Shown in pieces: positions 8,754 to 17,726 of a stretch of 60,375 bases of DNA. Positions within the stretch are counted from its first letter, which is position 1. Each line of letters starts with the position of its first letter. The position numbers and the translations under genes were made by a program. Source of the stretch: Pseudomonas sp. GM78 (GTDB taxonomy: Bacteria > Pseudomonadota > Gammaproteobacteria > Pseudomonadales > Pseudomonadaceae); the NCBI RefSeq assembly GCF_000282475.1, contig NZ_AKJF01000085.1, positions 1 to 60,375 on the forward strand, read 5' to 3'. Below the pieces are notes generated by a model, which saw nothing but the letters and a program-made list of their open reading frames with translations, ran no database searches and was not told where the DNA came from.

Positions 8754-9650
8754 GGGAGAGTTGTTGCGGTCTTGCAGGACGAGCTCACGCAACGTATCGA
8801 GAAACAGCTTGAGCACCGGCGAATCATCGTCCGCACGATAGGTGGCGTACAACGGCACCTCCGGTAACGCCGGGCTCAGGCGCCGGAACACCAGGCCTGC
8901 CGGAGCCAGCTGTTCGATGGAGGCCGGCAACAAGGCCACGCCGAAACCGGCCCGGACCAGGCTGAGCAAGGTTTGCACCTCGATCACCTGCTGGCGGATC
9001 TGCGGCGTGAATCCGGCCTGGATGCAGCACTGGTAGAGAAAATCGGCAAACCGCGATTGCTTGAGCTCCAGCGCCACGAACGGCTCGGGCGCCAGATCCG
9101 CAGGCGCCAGCAGCGGCTTTGCGGCCAACGGGTGATCTGCAGGCATGACCACCCGGATCGGCTCGTAGATCAGCAGTTCATTGCGCAACTGCGGGTCGTC
9201 ATAGCCGACCCGGAACACGCAGGCATCGATGCGTTTCTCCTTCAGCGCCTTGACCTGCGCCGCGGGCGTCATCTCATGCAGGCGCCAGGACACCTGCGGA
9301 TAACGCTCGCGAAACAGGTGCAAGGCCCGTGGCAACACTCCGACCATCACCGAACTGATCATGCCGATTTCCAGCTCGCCCAACTGGCCGCGGCCGGTTT
9401 GCCGCGTCAGGTCGAGGGCACGGTTGAGCTGTTCGAACACCAGCGGCGCCTGCTCCTTGAGCATTTGCCCGGCGGCGGTCAACTCGACCCGGTGATGACT
9501 GCGCTCGAACAGCGGCGTGCCCAGTTCCTCCTCCAGCAGACGAATCTGCTGGCTCAGCGGTGGCTGGCAGATGTGCAAGCGGGTGGCGGCCCGGCCGAAA
9601 TGCAGCTCTTCGGCCAGCGCCATGAAATAGCGCAACAGACGCAAGTCCAT
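8748..9650 (-). CDS. LysR family transcriptional regulator
   Basis: A 300-residue LysR protein. The N-terminal winged helix-turn-helix (LRYFMALAEELHFGRAATRL, then LSQQIRLLEEELG) is followed by a two-lobed effector domain. The HFGRAA motif places it near the BenM/CatM branch that handles aromatic-compound catabolism. It lies 5 bp downstream of the molybdenum hydroxylase large subunit and probably shares its transcript, so it is a likely regulator of that enzyme. Its end runs into a REP. Confidence 0.88.
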   Translation of the reverse strand: MDLRLLRYFMALAEELHFGRAATRLHICQPPLSQQIRLLEEELGTPLFERSHHRVELTAAGQMLKEQAPLVFEQLNRALDLTRQTGRGQLGELEIGMISSVMVGVLPRALHLFRERYPQVSWRLHEMTPAAQVKALKEKRIDACVFRVGYDDPQLRNELLIYEPIRVVMPADHPLAAKPLLAPADLAPEPFVALELKQSRFADFLYQCCIQAGFTPQIRQQVIEVQTLLSLVRAGFGVALLPASIEQLAPAGLVFRRLSPALPEVPLYATYRADDDSPVLKLFLDTLRELVLQDRNNSPL

Positions 9651-9655
9651 GATGC

Positions 9656-11860
9656 CTAACCCAGGTTCAACGGCGTCGAGCGTTGGCGCACGCCGGTCAG
9701 GCTGAACAGGGCGTTGGCGATGGCCGGGGCCACTGCTGGGCTGCCGAGTTCACCGACGCCACCGGGCTTGGCCGGATCACCTTCGACCAGCAGGATGTCC
9801 AGCGCCGGCATGTCCGACATGCGCGCCACCCGATAATCATGGAAGTTGCTCTGCACCACCCTGCCCTGCTTGATGTCCAGGCGATCGAACAAGGCGTGCC
9901 CCAGGCCCCACATCAGGCCGCCGTAGATCTGTTCTTCGACACCGCCGGGGGAAACCGCCAGACCGCAATCGACCACGCAGGTGAGGTTCTCGACCTTGAT
10001 CGCCCCGTCCTGTTTCGACACCCGAGCAACGACCGCGATGAAACTGCTGTAGCCCTGGTGGGTGGCGATGCCCAACGCCGTGCCTTCAGGCAGGGGCTGG
10101 CCCCAACCGGCACGCTCGGCAGCGCTTTTGAGCACCGCGACGTGCCGTGGCCGCTCCTGCATGTTGGCCAGGCGCATGGCCAGCGGGTCTTGCCCGGCGC
10201 CATGGGCCAGCTCATCCATGAAGCTTTCCACGGCGAACACGTTGGGGATGAAGCTCACTGAGCGATACCAGCCGCTGGGCACCCGGGTTTCGTGCCGGAC
10301 CCAGGAAAGGTCGAGGTTGGCCGGGCGATAGGCGAAATCCCATGCGGTGATGGCTTCCGTGGTGCTGTAGTCCATTTTGTCGGGGCGTTCGAAGTAGCCA
10401 GGTTCCCACTGCTCCGGCGAGGCCGGTGACACGGCCTCCAGCTGCAACGCCGTCAGGCGTCCCTGGGCGTCCAGCGCGCCCTTGGCCCGGTGGAGCGTGG
10501 CCGGGTGCATGAACAACGAACGCATTTCGTCTTCACGACTGTTCATCAGTTTCACCGGCACCCTGGCCTGCTGCGCCAGGTACGCCACTTCGAACAGCCA
10601 GTACTTGGCCTCCCGCGCGCCGAAGCTGCCACCGGACACCAACTCGTTGATGGTGACCTTGTCCTTGGCGATCCCGCACACGGTTTGCGCCGCCTCCAGG
10701 GCCGACGAAGGCACCTGCACGCCACCCCAATATGTGATGGCGTTGTCCTTGACGTGTGCGGTGACGCAGATCGGCTCCAGCGGATTCTGCACCTTGTAGG
10801 GCATGCGGTACTCGGCTTCGAGCAGTTTCGCGGCGTTCGGCCATTGGCCGTTCACATCCCCGGCAGCCATCGCGGACACCCGTTGCGCGCCTTTGTCAGC
10901 CAGCGCCGCGGCCTGGGCCTTGTATAGTTCATCGCTGTCGAAACCGCCTAGCGGCGAGTCGCTCCATTGCACCTCGAGCAACTCGCGGCCCTGATGCGCG
11001 GCCCAGTAGTGGTCCGCCAACACCGCCACGCCTTCGACGTTACCGCCGAGCACGTCGGGACGGCCCGGCACCTTGATCACCTTGCGCACGCCCGGCACCT
11101 GCAGCGCCGCCGTGCTGTTTACTGACACGACACTCGCCCCCACCACCGGCGCGCGTTGAATCACCGCCACCAGCATGCCCGGCAGCACCACGTCGATACT
11201 GTAGGTGAAGCGCCCGCAGACCTTGGCCTGGGCATCGCGCTTGTGCCGCAGTTTGCCGATGTACTTGAACTGCGCCGGGTCCTTGAGCGTGACCTTGGCC
11301 GGTGTCGGCAGATGCGCGGCGATTGCGGCCAGCTCACCGTAACCAAGGCTGCGCTGGCTCGCTGCATGCACCACGCGGCCCTCCTCGGTGGTGCAGCTGT
11401 CGGGGCTGACTTTCCACTGCCGGGCGCCCGCCGTCAGCAACAGCGTGCGCGCCGTCGCCCCGGCCATGCGCAGGCGCTCGTACTCCAGCGACACGCTGGT
11501 GCTGCCGCCGGTGGAGAAGACTTTCCAGATCGGGTGAATGTAGGTCTCGAAGAACGGGTTTTCCGGTGAGATCACTTGCACGGTCATCGGGTTGACGTCC
11601 AGTTCCTCGGCCACGCATGCGGCCAGCGCGGTGTGCGTGCCGGTGCCGGAATCGTGCTTGTGCACCACCAGTTTCACCGTGCCGTCGGGCAGGATGCGCA
11701 CCCAGGCGTTGGGTTCAAAGTCAGCGGCCGGCGTCGGGGCCTTGGGGTCTGTCGCAGACAAACCGCTGGGCAGGTAAAAGGCGATGGCCAGGCCGCTGGC
11801 AGCGGTGGCGCTTTGCTTGAGAAACGCACGCCGCGAGAGGTCCACTGGGGAGATCGTCAT
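9656..11860 (-). CDS. Molybdenum hydroxylase large subunit (IorB type), Tat-exported
   Basis: The 734-residue protein belongs to the xanthine oxidase family molybdopterin-binding subunits, isoquinoline 1-oxidoreductase beta branch. It begins with a twin-arginine signal (SRRAFLK at about 9-15, then a hydrophobic stretch), so the folded enzyme is probably exported. Moco-domain stretches such as GGSFGAREAKYW and GGLMWGLGHALFD are visible. It should hydroxylate an N-heterocycle or aldehyde using water. Its start codon shares one base with the stop of the iron-sulfur subunit (TGATG), showing translational coupling. XdhC, the maturation factor this enzyme class needs, is encoded at 21792. No cytochrome electron acceptor gene is adjacent. 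Confidence 0.87.
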   Translation of the reverse strand: MTISPVDLSRRAFLKQSATAASGLAIAFYLPSGLSATDPKAPTPAADFEPNAWVRILPDGTVKLVVHKHDSGTGTHTALAACVAEELDVNPMTVQVISPENPFFETYIHPIWKVFSTGGSTSVSLEYERLRMAGATARTLLLTAGARQWKVSPDSCTTEEGRVVHAASQRSLGYGELAAIAAHLPTPAKVTLKDPAQFKYIGKLRHKRDAQAKVCGRFTYSIDVVLPGMLVAVIQRAPVVGASVVSVNSTAALQVPGVRKVIKVPGRPDVLGGNVEGVAVLADHYWAAHQGRELLEVQWSDSPLGGFDSDELYKAQAAALADKGAQRVSAMAAGDVNGQWPNAAKLLEAEYRMPYKVQNPLEPICVTAHVKDNAITYWGGVQVPSSALEAAQTVCGIAKDKVTINELVSGGSFGAREAKYWLFEVAYLAQQARVPVKLMNSREDEMRSLFMHPATLHRAKGALDAQGRLTALQLEAVSPASPEQWEPGYFERPDKMDYSTTEAITAWDFAYRPANLDLSWVRHETRVPSGWYRSVSFIPNVFAVESFMDELAHGAGQDPLAMRLANMQERPRHVAVLKSAAERAGWGQPLPEGTALGIATHQGYSSFIAVVARVSKQDGAIKVENLTCVVDCGLAVSPGGVEEQIYGGLMWGLGHALFDRLDIKQGRVVQSNFHDYRVARMSDMPALDILLVEGDPAKPGGVGELGSPAVAPAIANALFSLTGVRQRSTPLNLG

Positions 11861-12324
11861 CACGCCTCCTTCGGCGCGTTGGCCGCGCGCTTGATCGCCT
11901 TGTTGATCCGCCCGTAGGTGCCGCAGCGGCACAGGTTGCCGGACATGGCATTGCGGATCGAATCGTCGGTCACTGCTGCACCGGTGTTGAGCAACGCGGC
12001 GGCAGACATGATCTGACCGGATTGACAGTAACCGCATTGCGGCACATCTTCGGCAACCCAGGCCAGTTGCAGCGGATGCTGCCCGGTGGGCGACAAGCCT
12101 TCGATGGTGGTAATGCTGTGCCCCGCCACGGCAGCCACCGGCAATTGGCAGGAGCGGACGGCGACCCCGTCCAGATGCACGGTGCAGGCGCCGCACAGGC
12201 CCATGCCGCAACCGAAGCGGGTGCCGGTGAGTTTCAAATGGTCACGCAACACCCATAACAAGGGCATGGAGGGCGATGTCTCTACCAGCTCGCGTCGTTC
12301 GCCGTTTACCGTGAATTCGATCAT
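11860..12324 (-). CDS. Molybdenum hydroxylase [2Fe-2S] subunit (IorA type)
   Basis: The 154-residue electron-transfer subunit contains a plant-type ferredoxin [2Fe-2S] cluster (Cys39, 44, 47, 59) and the C-terminal second [2Fe-2S] cluster (Cys97, 100, 132, 134) in the standard order for this family. It has no signal peptide and would be exported piggy-back with the Tat-tagged large subunit. The start at 12324 has a TTGGAG site. It is the first gene of a minus-strand operon with the large subunit and a LysR gene, divergent from the LysR gene at 12443 across a 118-bp promoter region. Confidence 0.92.
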   Translation of the reverse strand: MIEFTVNGERRELVETSPSMPLLWVLRDHLKLTGTRFGCGMGLCGACTVHLDGVAVRSCQLPVAAVAGHSITTIEGLSPTGQHPLQLAWVAEDVPQCGYCQSGQIMSAAALLNTGAAVTDDSIRNAMSGNLCRCGTYGRINKAIKRAANAPKEA

Positions 12325-12442
12325 TGTCAGGCTCCAAGAGAGCGGCCCGTCTTTGTGCAGGCCTGGTACTCGATTATTGGGAGCCTTGGGAAAATCGGGC
12401 CAGCGACGATTTCTGCCATCCTGTGTAAGTAGGACTAACAGC

Positions 12443-13333
12443 ATGTACAAGCGATACCCGTCAGTACAGTCCATGAGTGCTTTCATCCAGGCCGCCCGCA
12501 GCGGCAGCTTCTCCAGCGCCGCGCGCAAACTGGACCTGACCCACAGCGCCATCAGCCAGCAGATCCGCTCCCTGGAAGACTTCATCGGCCAGCCGCTTTT
12601 CGTACGCGAAGGCGGCGGCAGCAACCTGACCGACGCCGGGCAGTTGTTCGCCAGCGTGCTGTCCGACGGACTGGCGCAGATCGACCGGGCGCTGTCTTCA
12701 GTGAAAAACCGCAGCGTGGCGCAACGCCTCACCCTCGATGTGGACAGCGAACTGGCGCAGAGCTGGCTCAATCCGCGCCTGCCGCAACTGCTCGATCTGT
12801 TGCCCGAGCATGAGGTGGTTTTGCTGTCGATGCCGCGCTCGGACCGCAGCACGTTCGAACGGGTGGACCTGTCCTTGCGCTACGGTTATGGCGATTGGGA
12901 AGACTGCGAGATGACGCAGATTTGCGGCGATCGGGTGATGGCGGTGGCTTCGCCCGAATTGCTTGAGCGGCATGGTTTGCAGTTACCGCTGAGCCCGGCG
13001 CAGATCCTGGAATTGCCGTTGCTGGGGTATACGCGACGGTCGTGGATTCCGTGGCTGGATGCGGCGGGCATGCCTCCTGTCGAGCCTGCGGCGCGGGTGG
13101 TGTTTGATAACGCGGCGAACCTGATTGCCGCCGCCGAGGCCGGCGTCGGTGCGGGACTGGTGCGTGGCTTGCTGGCGGCAGATGCGTTGCGCAGCGGTCG
13201 GTTGGTGGCGCTGAACGAGGCGCAGATTGCGGCGCATTACAACCTCTACGCCGTGTGGCCGCCGGGGCAAGCCGAGCGGGTGGCGCCGGTGGTTGAGGCG
13301 GTCAAGCAGTTGGCTTTGCATACACAACACTGA
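12443..13333 (+). CDS. LysR family transcriptional regulator (GcvA-like)
   Basis: A 296-residue LysR protein of the GcvA/AmpR-like branch: [20 protein letters not shown], then [13 protein letters not shown]-type HTH and an effector domain ending in LYAVWPPGQ. The open frame extends far to the left, but that part lies opposite the iron-sulfur subunit gene and has no homology; ATG 12443 gives the canonical N-terminus with a TAGGAC site. Placed between the hydroxylase operon and the amidohydrolase/UbiD genes, it probably controls one or both. Confidence 0.88.
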   Translation: MYKRYPSVQSMSAFIQAARSGSFSSAARKLDLTHSAISQQIRSLEDFIGQPLFVREGGGSNLTDAGQLFASVLSDGLAQIDRALSSVKNRSVAQRLTLDVDSELAQSWLNPRLPQLLDLLPEHEVVLLSMPRSDRSTFERVDLSLRYGYGDWEDCEMTQICGDRVMAVASPELLERHGLQLPLSPAQILELPLLGYTRRSWIPWLDAAGMPPVEPAARVVFDNAANLIAAAEAGVGAGLVRGLLAADALRSGRLVALNEAQIAAHYNLYAVWPPGQAERVAPVVEAVKQLALHTQH

Positions 13334-13658
13334 CGCCATCGCCAGCAGGCTAGCTCCCACAGTTGACTGCGTTTCTACAGGTGGAATGCATTCCCCTGTG
13401 GGAGCTAGCCTGCTGGCGATGAGGCCCGCCCAGTCAACACGAAACCATATCGAACACGTATCAACCCCTCGCCCAATTAATATTGTACGAATCCCACACC
13501 CCCTTCCAATACTCCTCCCCAAGCAGCCAGCGTCCCGAGCCGGATGCGACCAGGCGAGGGAATGCGCGAGTCTTTGCGCATAGAAATGGCCGATTGCCCG
13601 GACGTGGCTGCTAGCGAACCGCAAGGTTCCCTTACCCGCTATCAGGAGATCGACTTCA
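13334..13658. promoter_or_regulatory. Upstream region of the amidohydrolase/UbiD operon
   Basis: This 325-bp gap holds a REP pair (13337-13421) and then about 235 bp with no gene. The middle part is locally AT-rich (around CCAATTAATATTGTACGAAT), where a promoter and a LysR site of the T-N11-A kind could lie, but I cannot fix one. A TATCAGGAGATCG ribosome site precedes the amidohydrolase start. Confidence 0.5.
13337..13421. repeat. REP pair (GCTAGCCTGCTGGCGATG type)
   Basis: CATCGCCAGCAGGCTAGCTC and its complement lie about 35 bp apart. The CTAGC variant in both arms shows compensated change, since both arms carry it. Confidence 0.88.
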
Positions 13659-14588
13659 ATGATCATCGATATCAGTTGCTATCCCACCGATCTGGTGGAC
13701 CTCGCCTGGAGGCATGACGGTGACCCGTTCACCGGCGAGCGTCTGCTGCAGATGATGGATGGCCCGTACATGGTCAACGGCAAACCTCGCCGCATCGACA
13801 AAGCCTTCATCCAGCCGCCGCAGGGCAACACCATCTACACCTGGACCGACGGTGAACTCAGCGGGCGCGAATCCATCGACGCCTACATGGCCTACACGCT
13901 GAAAATGGTCCAGACCTACCCCGATCGCTTCATCGGTTGCTTCGTCTACAACCCGCGCTGCGGCGTGGAAAACGGCGTCGAGGCGATCGAGCGCTACGTC
14001 AAGGAACACGGTTTCAAGATGGTCCAGATGCAGGCCAACATGCACGCCTACCGTCCTGACCGCGCCCTGGACTGGGTGCGCCCGGCCTTCGAGAAATGCG
14101 CCGAGCTGGGTATCCCGGTCAAGCTGCACACCGGCGACGGGCCTTACAGCATCCCCTCGGAATGGGTGCCGATGATCAAGGAGTTTCCCAACGTCGATTT
14201 CATCATGGCCCACTTCGGCGTGCAGACCGGCGGGGTCTACGTGTTCGAGCCGATGCAATGGGCGATGGAGTTGCCCAACGTCTACTGCGAATCGGGCTGG
14301 TGCCTGCAATCGCGGATCGTCGAGTTCGCCAAGGTCTTGCCCACCCACAAGATCCTCTTCGGCACCGATACACCGCCGAACGAACCGGGCATGTGGCTGC
14401 GCCTGCTGGAAGTGTTGTGCCACGAACCGCCGCAAGGCCTGAACCTCGACGAAGACACCCTCGAGGAGTACCTGGGCAACAACACCGCCCGGATGATCGG
14501 CCTCGAACCGACACCGCCGCCGCGCTCCGTTTCCGAAGCAGAGGCGCAACTCAAGCGTCCCGTCACCACGCAACTGGCCAGGAGCTGA
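13659..14588 (+). CDS. Amidohydrolase-2 family protein lacking the HxH metal motif
   Basis: A 309-residue TIM-barrel protein of the amidohydrolase-2/ACMSD group, clearly paralogous to its downstream neighbour throughout. Later barrel residues are kept: His157 (KLHTGDGP), His185 (AHFG) and Asp237 (FGTDTPPNEPG). At the first strand, where the neighbour has DTHLHPT, this protein has DISCYPT, so both histidines of the metal-binding HxH are replaced (Ser6, Tyr8), and the neighbour's His123 is Gln125. It may be a non-catalytic or altered subunit of a hetero-oligomer. It is the first gene of the presumed operon and ends 4 bp before the next. Confidence 0.87.
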   Translation: MIIDISCYPTDLVDLAWRHDGDPFTGERLLQMMDGPYMVNGKPRRIDKAFIQPPQGNTIYTWTDGELSGRESIDAYMAYTLKMVQTYPDRFIGCFVYNPRCGVENGVEAIERYVKEHGFKMVQMQANMHAYRPDRALDWVRPAFEKCAELGIPVKLHTGDGPYSIPSEWVPMIKEFPNVDFIMAHFGVQTGGVYVFEPMQWAMELPNVYCESGWCLQSRIVEFAKVLPTHKILFGTDTPPNEPGMWLRLLEVLCHEPPQGLNLDEDTLEEYLGNNTARMIGLEPTPPPRSVSEAEAQLKRPVTTQLARS

Positions 14589-14592
14589 ACCG

Positions 14593-15498
14593 ATGATCAT
14601 CGATACCCATCTGCACCCCACCAACCTGGTCGACGAGGCCTGGCGCCACACCGGCGAACCCTTCACCGGCGAGCGCATGCTCAAGCTGATGGACGGCCCG
14701 TACATGATCAACGGCAAGCCGCGCCGCATCGACATGGGGTTCATCCAGCCACCGCCGGGCAACACCGGCTACCGCGACGGCAACCGCCGTGGCCGTGAAG
14801 GCGTGCGTGACTACATGTCCTACGTCGCCGAGCTGTGCGTGAAGTACCCCGACCGTTTCATCGGCAACTTCAACTTCAACCCGCGCTGGGGACCGGAAAA
14901 CGGTGCGGCGGAGCTGGAATTCCACATCAAGGAATACGGCTTCAAGATGCTCAAGCTGCACGCCAACATGCACGGTTATCGCCCGGACCGGGCGCTGGAC
15001 TGGCTGCGCCCGGCGATGAAGGTGTGTGCCAAGTACAACATCGTGGTGCTGATCCACACCGGCGACGGCCCGTACACCATTCCGACCATGTTCTACCCGA
15101 TCATCCGCGAGTTCCCGATGGTCAATTTCATCATCGGTCACTTCGGCATCCAGACCGGCGGCAACTACTCGTTCGAAGCGTTCTGGATGGCGATGGACAC
15201 GCCGAACGTGTACTGCGAATCCGGCTGGTGCTTCCAGTCGCGGATCGTCGAGTTCGCCAAGGACCTGCCACGCAACAAGATCGTGTTCGGCACCGACTCG
15301 CCGCCGAACGAGCCGGGCATGTGGCTGCGCGAGCTTGAGGTGCTGTGCTCGCCGGCGCCACAGGGCCTGGGCATCGACGAGGACCATCTTGAGGATTACC
15401 TGGGCAACAACATCGCCCGCTTGTGCGGCATCGAACCGACGCCGCCACCCAAGGACCTGGCCGAGGCGGACATTCGCCTGACCACCACTTACCTGTAA
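14593..15498 (+). CDS. Amidohydrolase-2 family metal-dependent hydrolase/decarboxylase
   Basis: A 301-residue member of the ACMSD-like amidohydrolase-2 family, which includes non-oxidative decarboxylases (gamma-resorcylate, 5-carboxyvanillate, isoorotate), hydratases and hydrolases. The full metal and catalytic set appears: His6 and His8 (DTHLHPT), His155 (IHTGDGP), His183 (GHFG) and Asp235 (FGTDSPP). An AGGAGC ribosome site lies inside the end of the preceding gene. It is most likely the active member of the pair. With UbiD/UbiX downstream it could act on the decarboxylation product or open a ring, but the reaction is unknown. Confidence 0.88.
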   Translation: MIIDTHLHPTNLVDEAWRHTGEPFTGERMLKLMDGPYMINGKPRRIDMGFIQPPPGNTGYRDGNRRGREGVRDYMSYVAELCVKYPDRFIGNFNFNPRWGPENGAAELEFHIKEYGFKMLKLHANMHGYRPDRALDWLRPAMKVCAKYNIVVLIHTGDGPYTIPTMFYPIIREFPMVNFIIGHFGIQTGGNYSFEAFWMAMDTPNVYCESGWCFQSRIVEFAKDLPRNKIVFGTDSPPNEPGMWLRELEVLCSPAPQGLGIDEDHLEDYLGNNIARLCGIEPTPPPKDLAEADIRLTTTYL

Positions 15499-15513
15499 CG
15501 ACATGCAATATCC

Positions 15514-15606
15514 CCTGTAGGAGTGAGCCTGCTCGCGATAGCGGTCGATCAGTCACATTGATTTTGAATGGGCTGACCTCTTCGCGAGCAGGCTCGCTCC
15601 TACAGG
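15514..15606. repeat. REP pair (GAGCGAGCCTGCTCGC type) inside the operon
   Basis: CTGTAGGAGTGAGCCTGCTC and a facing copy lie between the second amidohydrolase and ubiD, which are co-directional. It may act as an mRNA stability or attenuation element within the operon. Confidence 0.88.
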
Positions 15607-15639
15607 TACGCACAGCACTGCTTTTCACGAGGTGAAACC

Positions 15640-17025
15640 ATGACCCTCTCGACGCTCGGCGATACCCAGGATTTTCACGATTTTCTAGACGCCTATCGCC
15701 GGCAATACCCGGACGATGTGCTCAGCGTCCAGCATTCCCTTTCAGCCGATCAGGATGTCACCGCCCTGGTCGATGCGCTCGCCTCCCAGGGCCGCGATCC
15801 CTTGTTGATCTGCGAAAAAGTCGGCCACTTCGGCGCCCCGGTGGCCACCAACCTGTTCGCCTCCCGCACCCGCATCGCCCGCATGTTCGGCGTTGCCCCG
15901 GCGCAATTGCACGAGACTTTCCAGCAACGCGCCAACCACCCCATCGCCCCGCGCTACGTCGAAACCGGCCCGGTGCAGGACGAGATCTTCGAAGGCGAAG
16001 CCGTGGACCTGGCGCTGCTGCCGATGCTCAAGCATTTCGCCAGTGATCGCGGCCCCTACATCACCAACGCGATCATCATTGCCGAAGACCCGGTCAGCGG
16101 CATCGCCAACATGAGCTACCACCGCTCGATGCGCCACACCCGGCAAACCCTCGCCACCAGCCTGCACTCACGCGGCCATCTGTGGCGCATGCTGCAGACC
16201 GCCCGCGAGCGCGGCGAGGAATTGCGCGTGGCGATGGTGGTCGGCGCACACCCGCTGTTCATGTTCGCGGCGGCGGCACGGCTGCCATTCGGCAGCGATG
16301 AGCGAGCAGTGGCGGGCGGTTTGTTCGGCGCACCGCTGGAGCTGGTAAAAACCCCGCGCTACGGCATCGGCGTCCCGGCCAGCGCAGAGTATGTCCTGGA
16401 AGGTGCGATCGATCCGGCGGCCTATGCCGAAGAAGGTCCGTTCGGTGAGTTCAGCGGCTACTCCTCGGATCGCTCGACCAACAATGTGCTGCGGGTCGAT
16501 ACCCTGATGCGGCGCAAGGACGCCTGGCTGGTGGACGTGGTCGGTGGCCGCTACGCCGAACACCTGACCCTGGCGCGCCTGCCCCGGGAAGCGGAAATGA
16601 GCGAGAAACTCAAGGCGCGCTTCCCCGCCGTCACCGCCGTGCACTACCCCAATTCAGGCACACACTTCCATTGCTACGTGGCTCTGGAGCAAAGCCGCGA
16701 CGGCGAAGCGCGGCAGATCATGCTCGCCCTGCTCGGCTGGGACCCGTACCTGAAAACCGTGATCGCGGTGGACAGCGACATCGACATCAGCGATGACAGT
16801 CAGGTGCTGTGGGCACTGGCCACGCACTTCCAGCCGCACCAGGACATCTTCGTCATTGATGGCTTGCCTGGCAGCCCGCTGGACCCGTCATCGTCCGTCG
16901 ACGGCACCACCTCGCGCATGGGCCTGGACGCTACCCGCGGTTCGGGATTCGACGGGATCAAGGCGCAGCTGGACCAGGACGTGCTCGAGCGCGCCCGCCA
17001 ACTGCTCGCAGGCCAGCAATCATGA
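15640..17025 (+). CDS. UbiD family prenyl-FMN-dependent decarboxylase
   Basis: The 461-residue protein has the UbiD fold signature: SYHRSMRH with the likely catalytic arginine near Arg162, the conserved glutamate pair in EGPFGEFSGY (Glu265 and Glu270), and the C-terminal VIDGLPGSPLDPS segment. Such enzymes reversibly decarboxylate unsaturated or (hetero)aromatic acids using prenylated FMN. The cofactor synthase UbiX is encoded next, with a 4-bp ATGA overlap. It is not the ubiquinone-pathway UbiD by context, since all neighbours are catabolic. A GAGGTGAAACC site precedes the start. Confidence 0.9.
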   Translation: MTLSTLGDTQDFHDFLDAYRRQYPDDVLSVQHSLSADQDVTALVDALASQGRDPLLICEKVGHFGAPVATNLFASRTRIARMFGVAPAQLHETFQQRANHPIAPRYVETGPVQDEIFEGEAVDLALLPMLKHFASDRGPYITNAIIIAEDPVSGIANMSYHRSMRHTRQTLATSLHSRGHLWRMLQTARERGEELRVAMVVGAHPLFMFAAAARLPFGSDERAVAGGLFGAPLELVKTPRYGIGVPASAEYVLEGAIDPAAYAEEGPFGEFSGYSSDRSTNNVLRVDTLMRRKDAWLVDVVGGRYAEHLTLARLPREAEMSEKLKARFPAVTAVHYPNSGTHFHCYVALEQSRDGEARQIMLALLGWDPYLKTVIAVDSDIDISDDSQVLWALATHFQPHQDIFVIDGLPGSPLDPSSSVDGTTSRMGLDATRGSGFDGIKAQLDQDVLERARQLLAGQQS

Positions 17026-17708
17026 ACCGCCAGCGCATGGTGGTCGGCATCAGCGGTGCGTCGGGTTTTATCTACGGCGTGCGCCTGCTGCAATTGCTCG
17101 CCGAGCTCGACATTGAAAGCCACTTGGTCATCAGCCGCGCCGCGCTGCTGACCATGGCCCACGAAACCGATTACAAACTGGCCGACGTCACCGCGCTGGC
17201 CAGCCATTACCACCGCGCCGACGACGTGGCCGCCGGGATCGCCAGCGGTTCGTTCCGCTGCCTGGGCATGGTGGTCGCGCCCTGTTCCATGCGCACCCTG
17301 GCGGAAATCGCCACCGGCACCTCTTCAGGCCTGATCGGCCGGGCCGCCGACGTCACCCTCAAGGAGCGTCGCACCTTGGTGCTGATGGCCCGGGAAACCC
17401 CGCTGACCCTCGCCCACCTGCGCAACATGACGGCTGTCACCGAGATGGGCGGCATCATCGCCCCGCCCGTTCCGGCCTTCTACGCCCGCCCGCAAGACCT
17501 GGCGCAGATGGTCGATCACAGCCTCGGCCGCGTCCTCGACCTGTTCGGCCTCGATGCCGGCACTGCAACGCGCTGGGGTGAACACACAAGAACCTGTGGG
17601 AGCGGGCTTGCCCGCGATGAGGCCATCACATCCAACAATCCCGTTGCCAGACACACCGCCATCGCGGGCAAGCCCGCTCCCACAGTTGATAGCACTCCGA
17701 CCATATAG
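17022..17708 (+). CDS. UbiX family flavin prenyltransferase with REP-encoded tail
   Basis: It makes prenyl-FMN from FMN and dimethylallyl phosphate for the adjacent UbiD. The flavin-binding GISGASGFIYG (about 9-19), APCSMRTLAEIATG and RETPLTLAHLRNM motifs are all present. The family core ends near residue 190, at LFGLDAG. The frame then continues straight through a REP element (17593-17685), adding about 38 residues (starting TCGSGLARDEA) unlike any UbiX, to a stop at 17708. The tail is probably a late extension caused by REP insertion over the original stop. Confidence 0.88.
   Translation: MNRQRMVVGISGASGFIYGVRLLQLLAELDIESHLVISRAALLTMAHETDYKLADVTALASHYHRADDVAAGIASGSFRCLGMVVAPCSMRTLAEIATGTSSGLIGRAADVTLKERRTLVLMARETPLTLAHLRNMTAVTEMGGIIAPPVPAFYARPQDLAQMVDHSLGRVLDLFGLDAGTATRWGEHTRTCGSGLARDEAITSNNPVARHTAIAGKPAPTVDSTPTI
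17593..17685. repeat. REP pair (GCGGGCTTGCCCGCGATG type) inside a coding frame
   Basis: CTGTGGGAGCGGGCTTGCCC and its complement lie wholly inside the 3' end of the ubiX frame. It is the only member of this subfamily in the window. Confidence 0.88.
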
Positions 17709-17726
17709 TTTTTTAAGGAGCATCAC

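Noticed and set aside
12086-12442. Long N-terminal extension of the GcvA-like LysR protein
   Set aside because: It is opposite the iron-sulfur subunit gene and would place 119 unrelated residues before a canonical LysR N-terminus.
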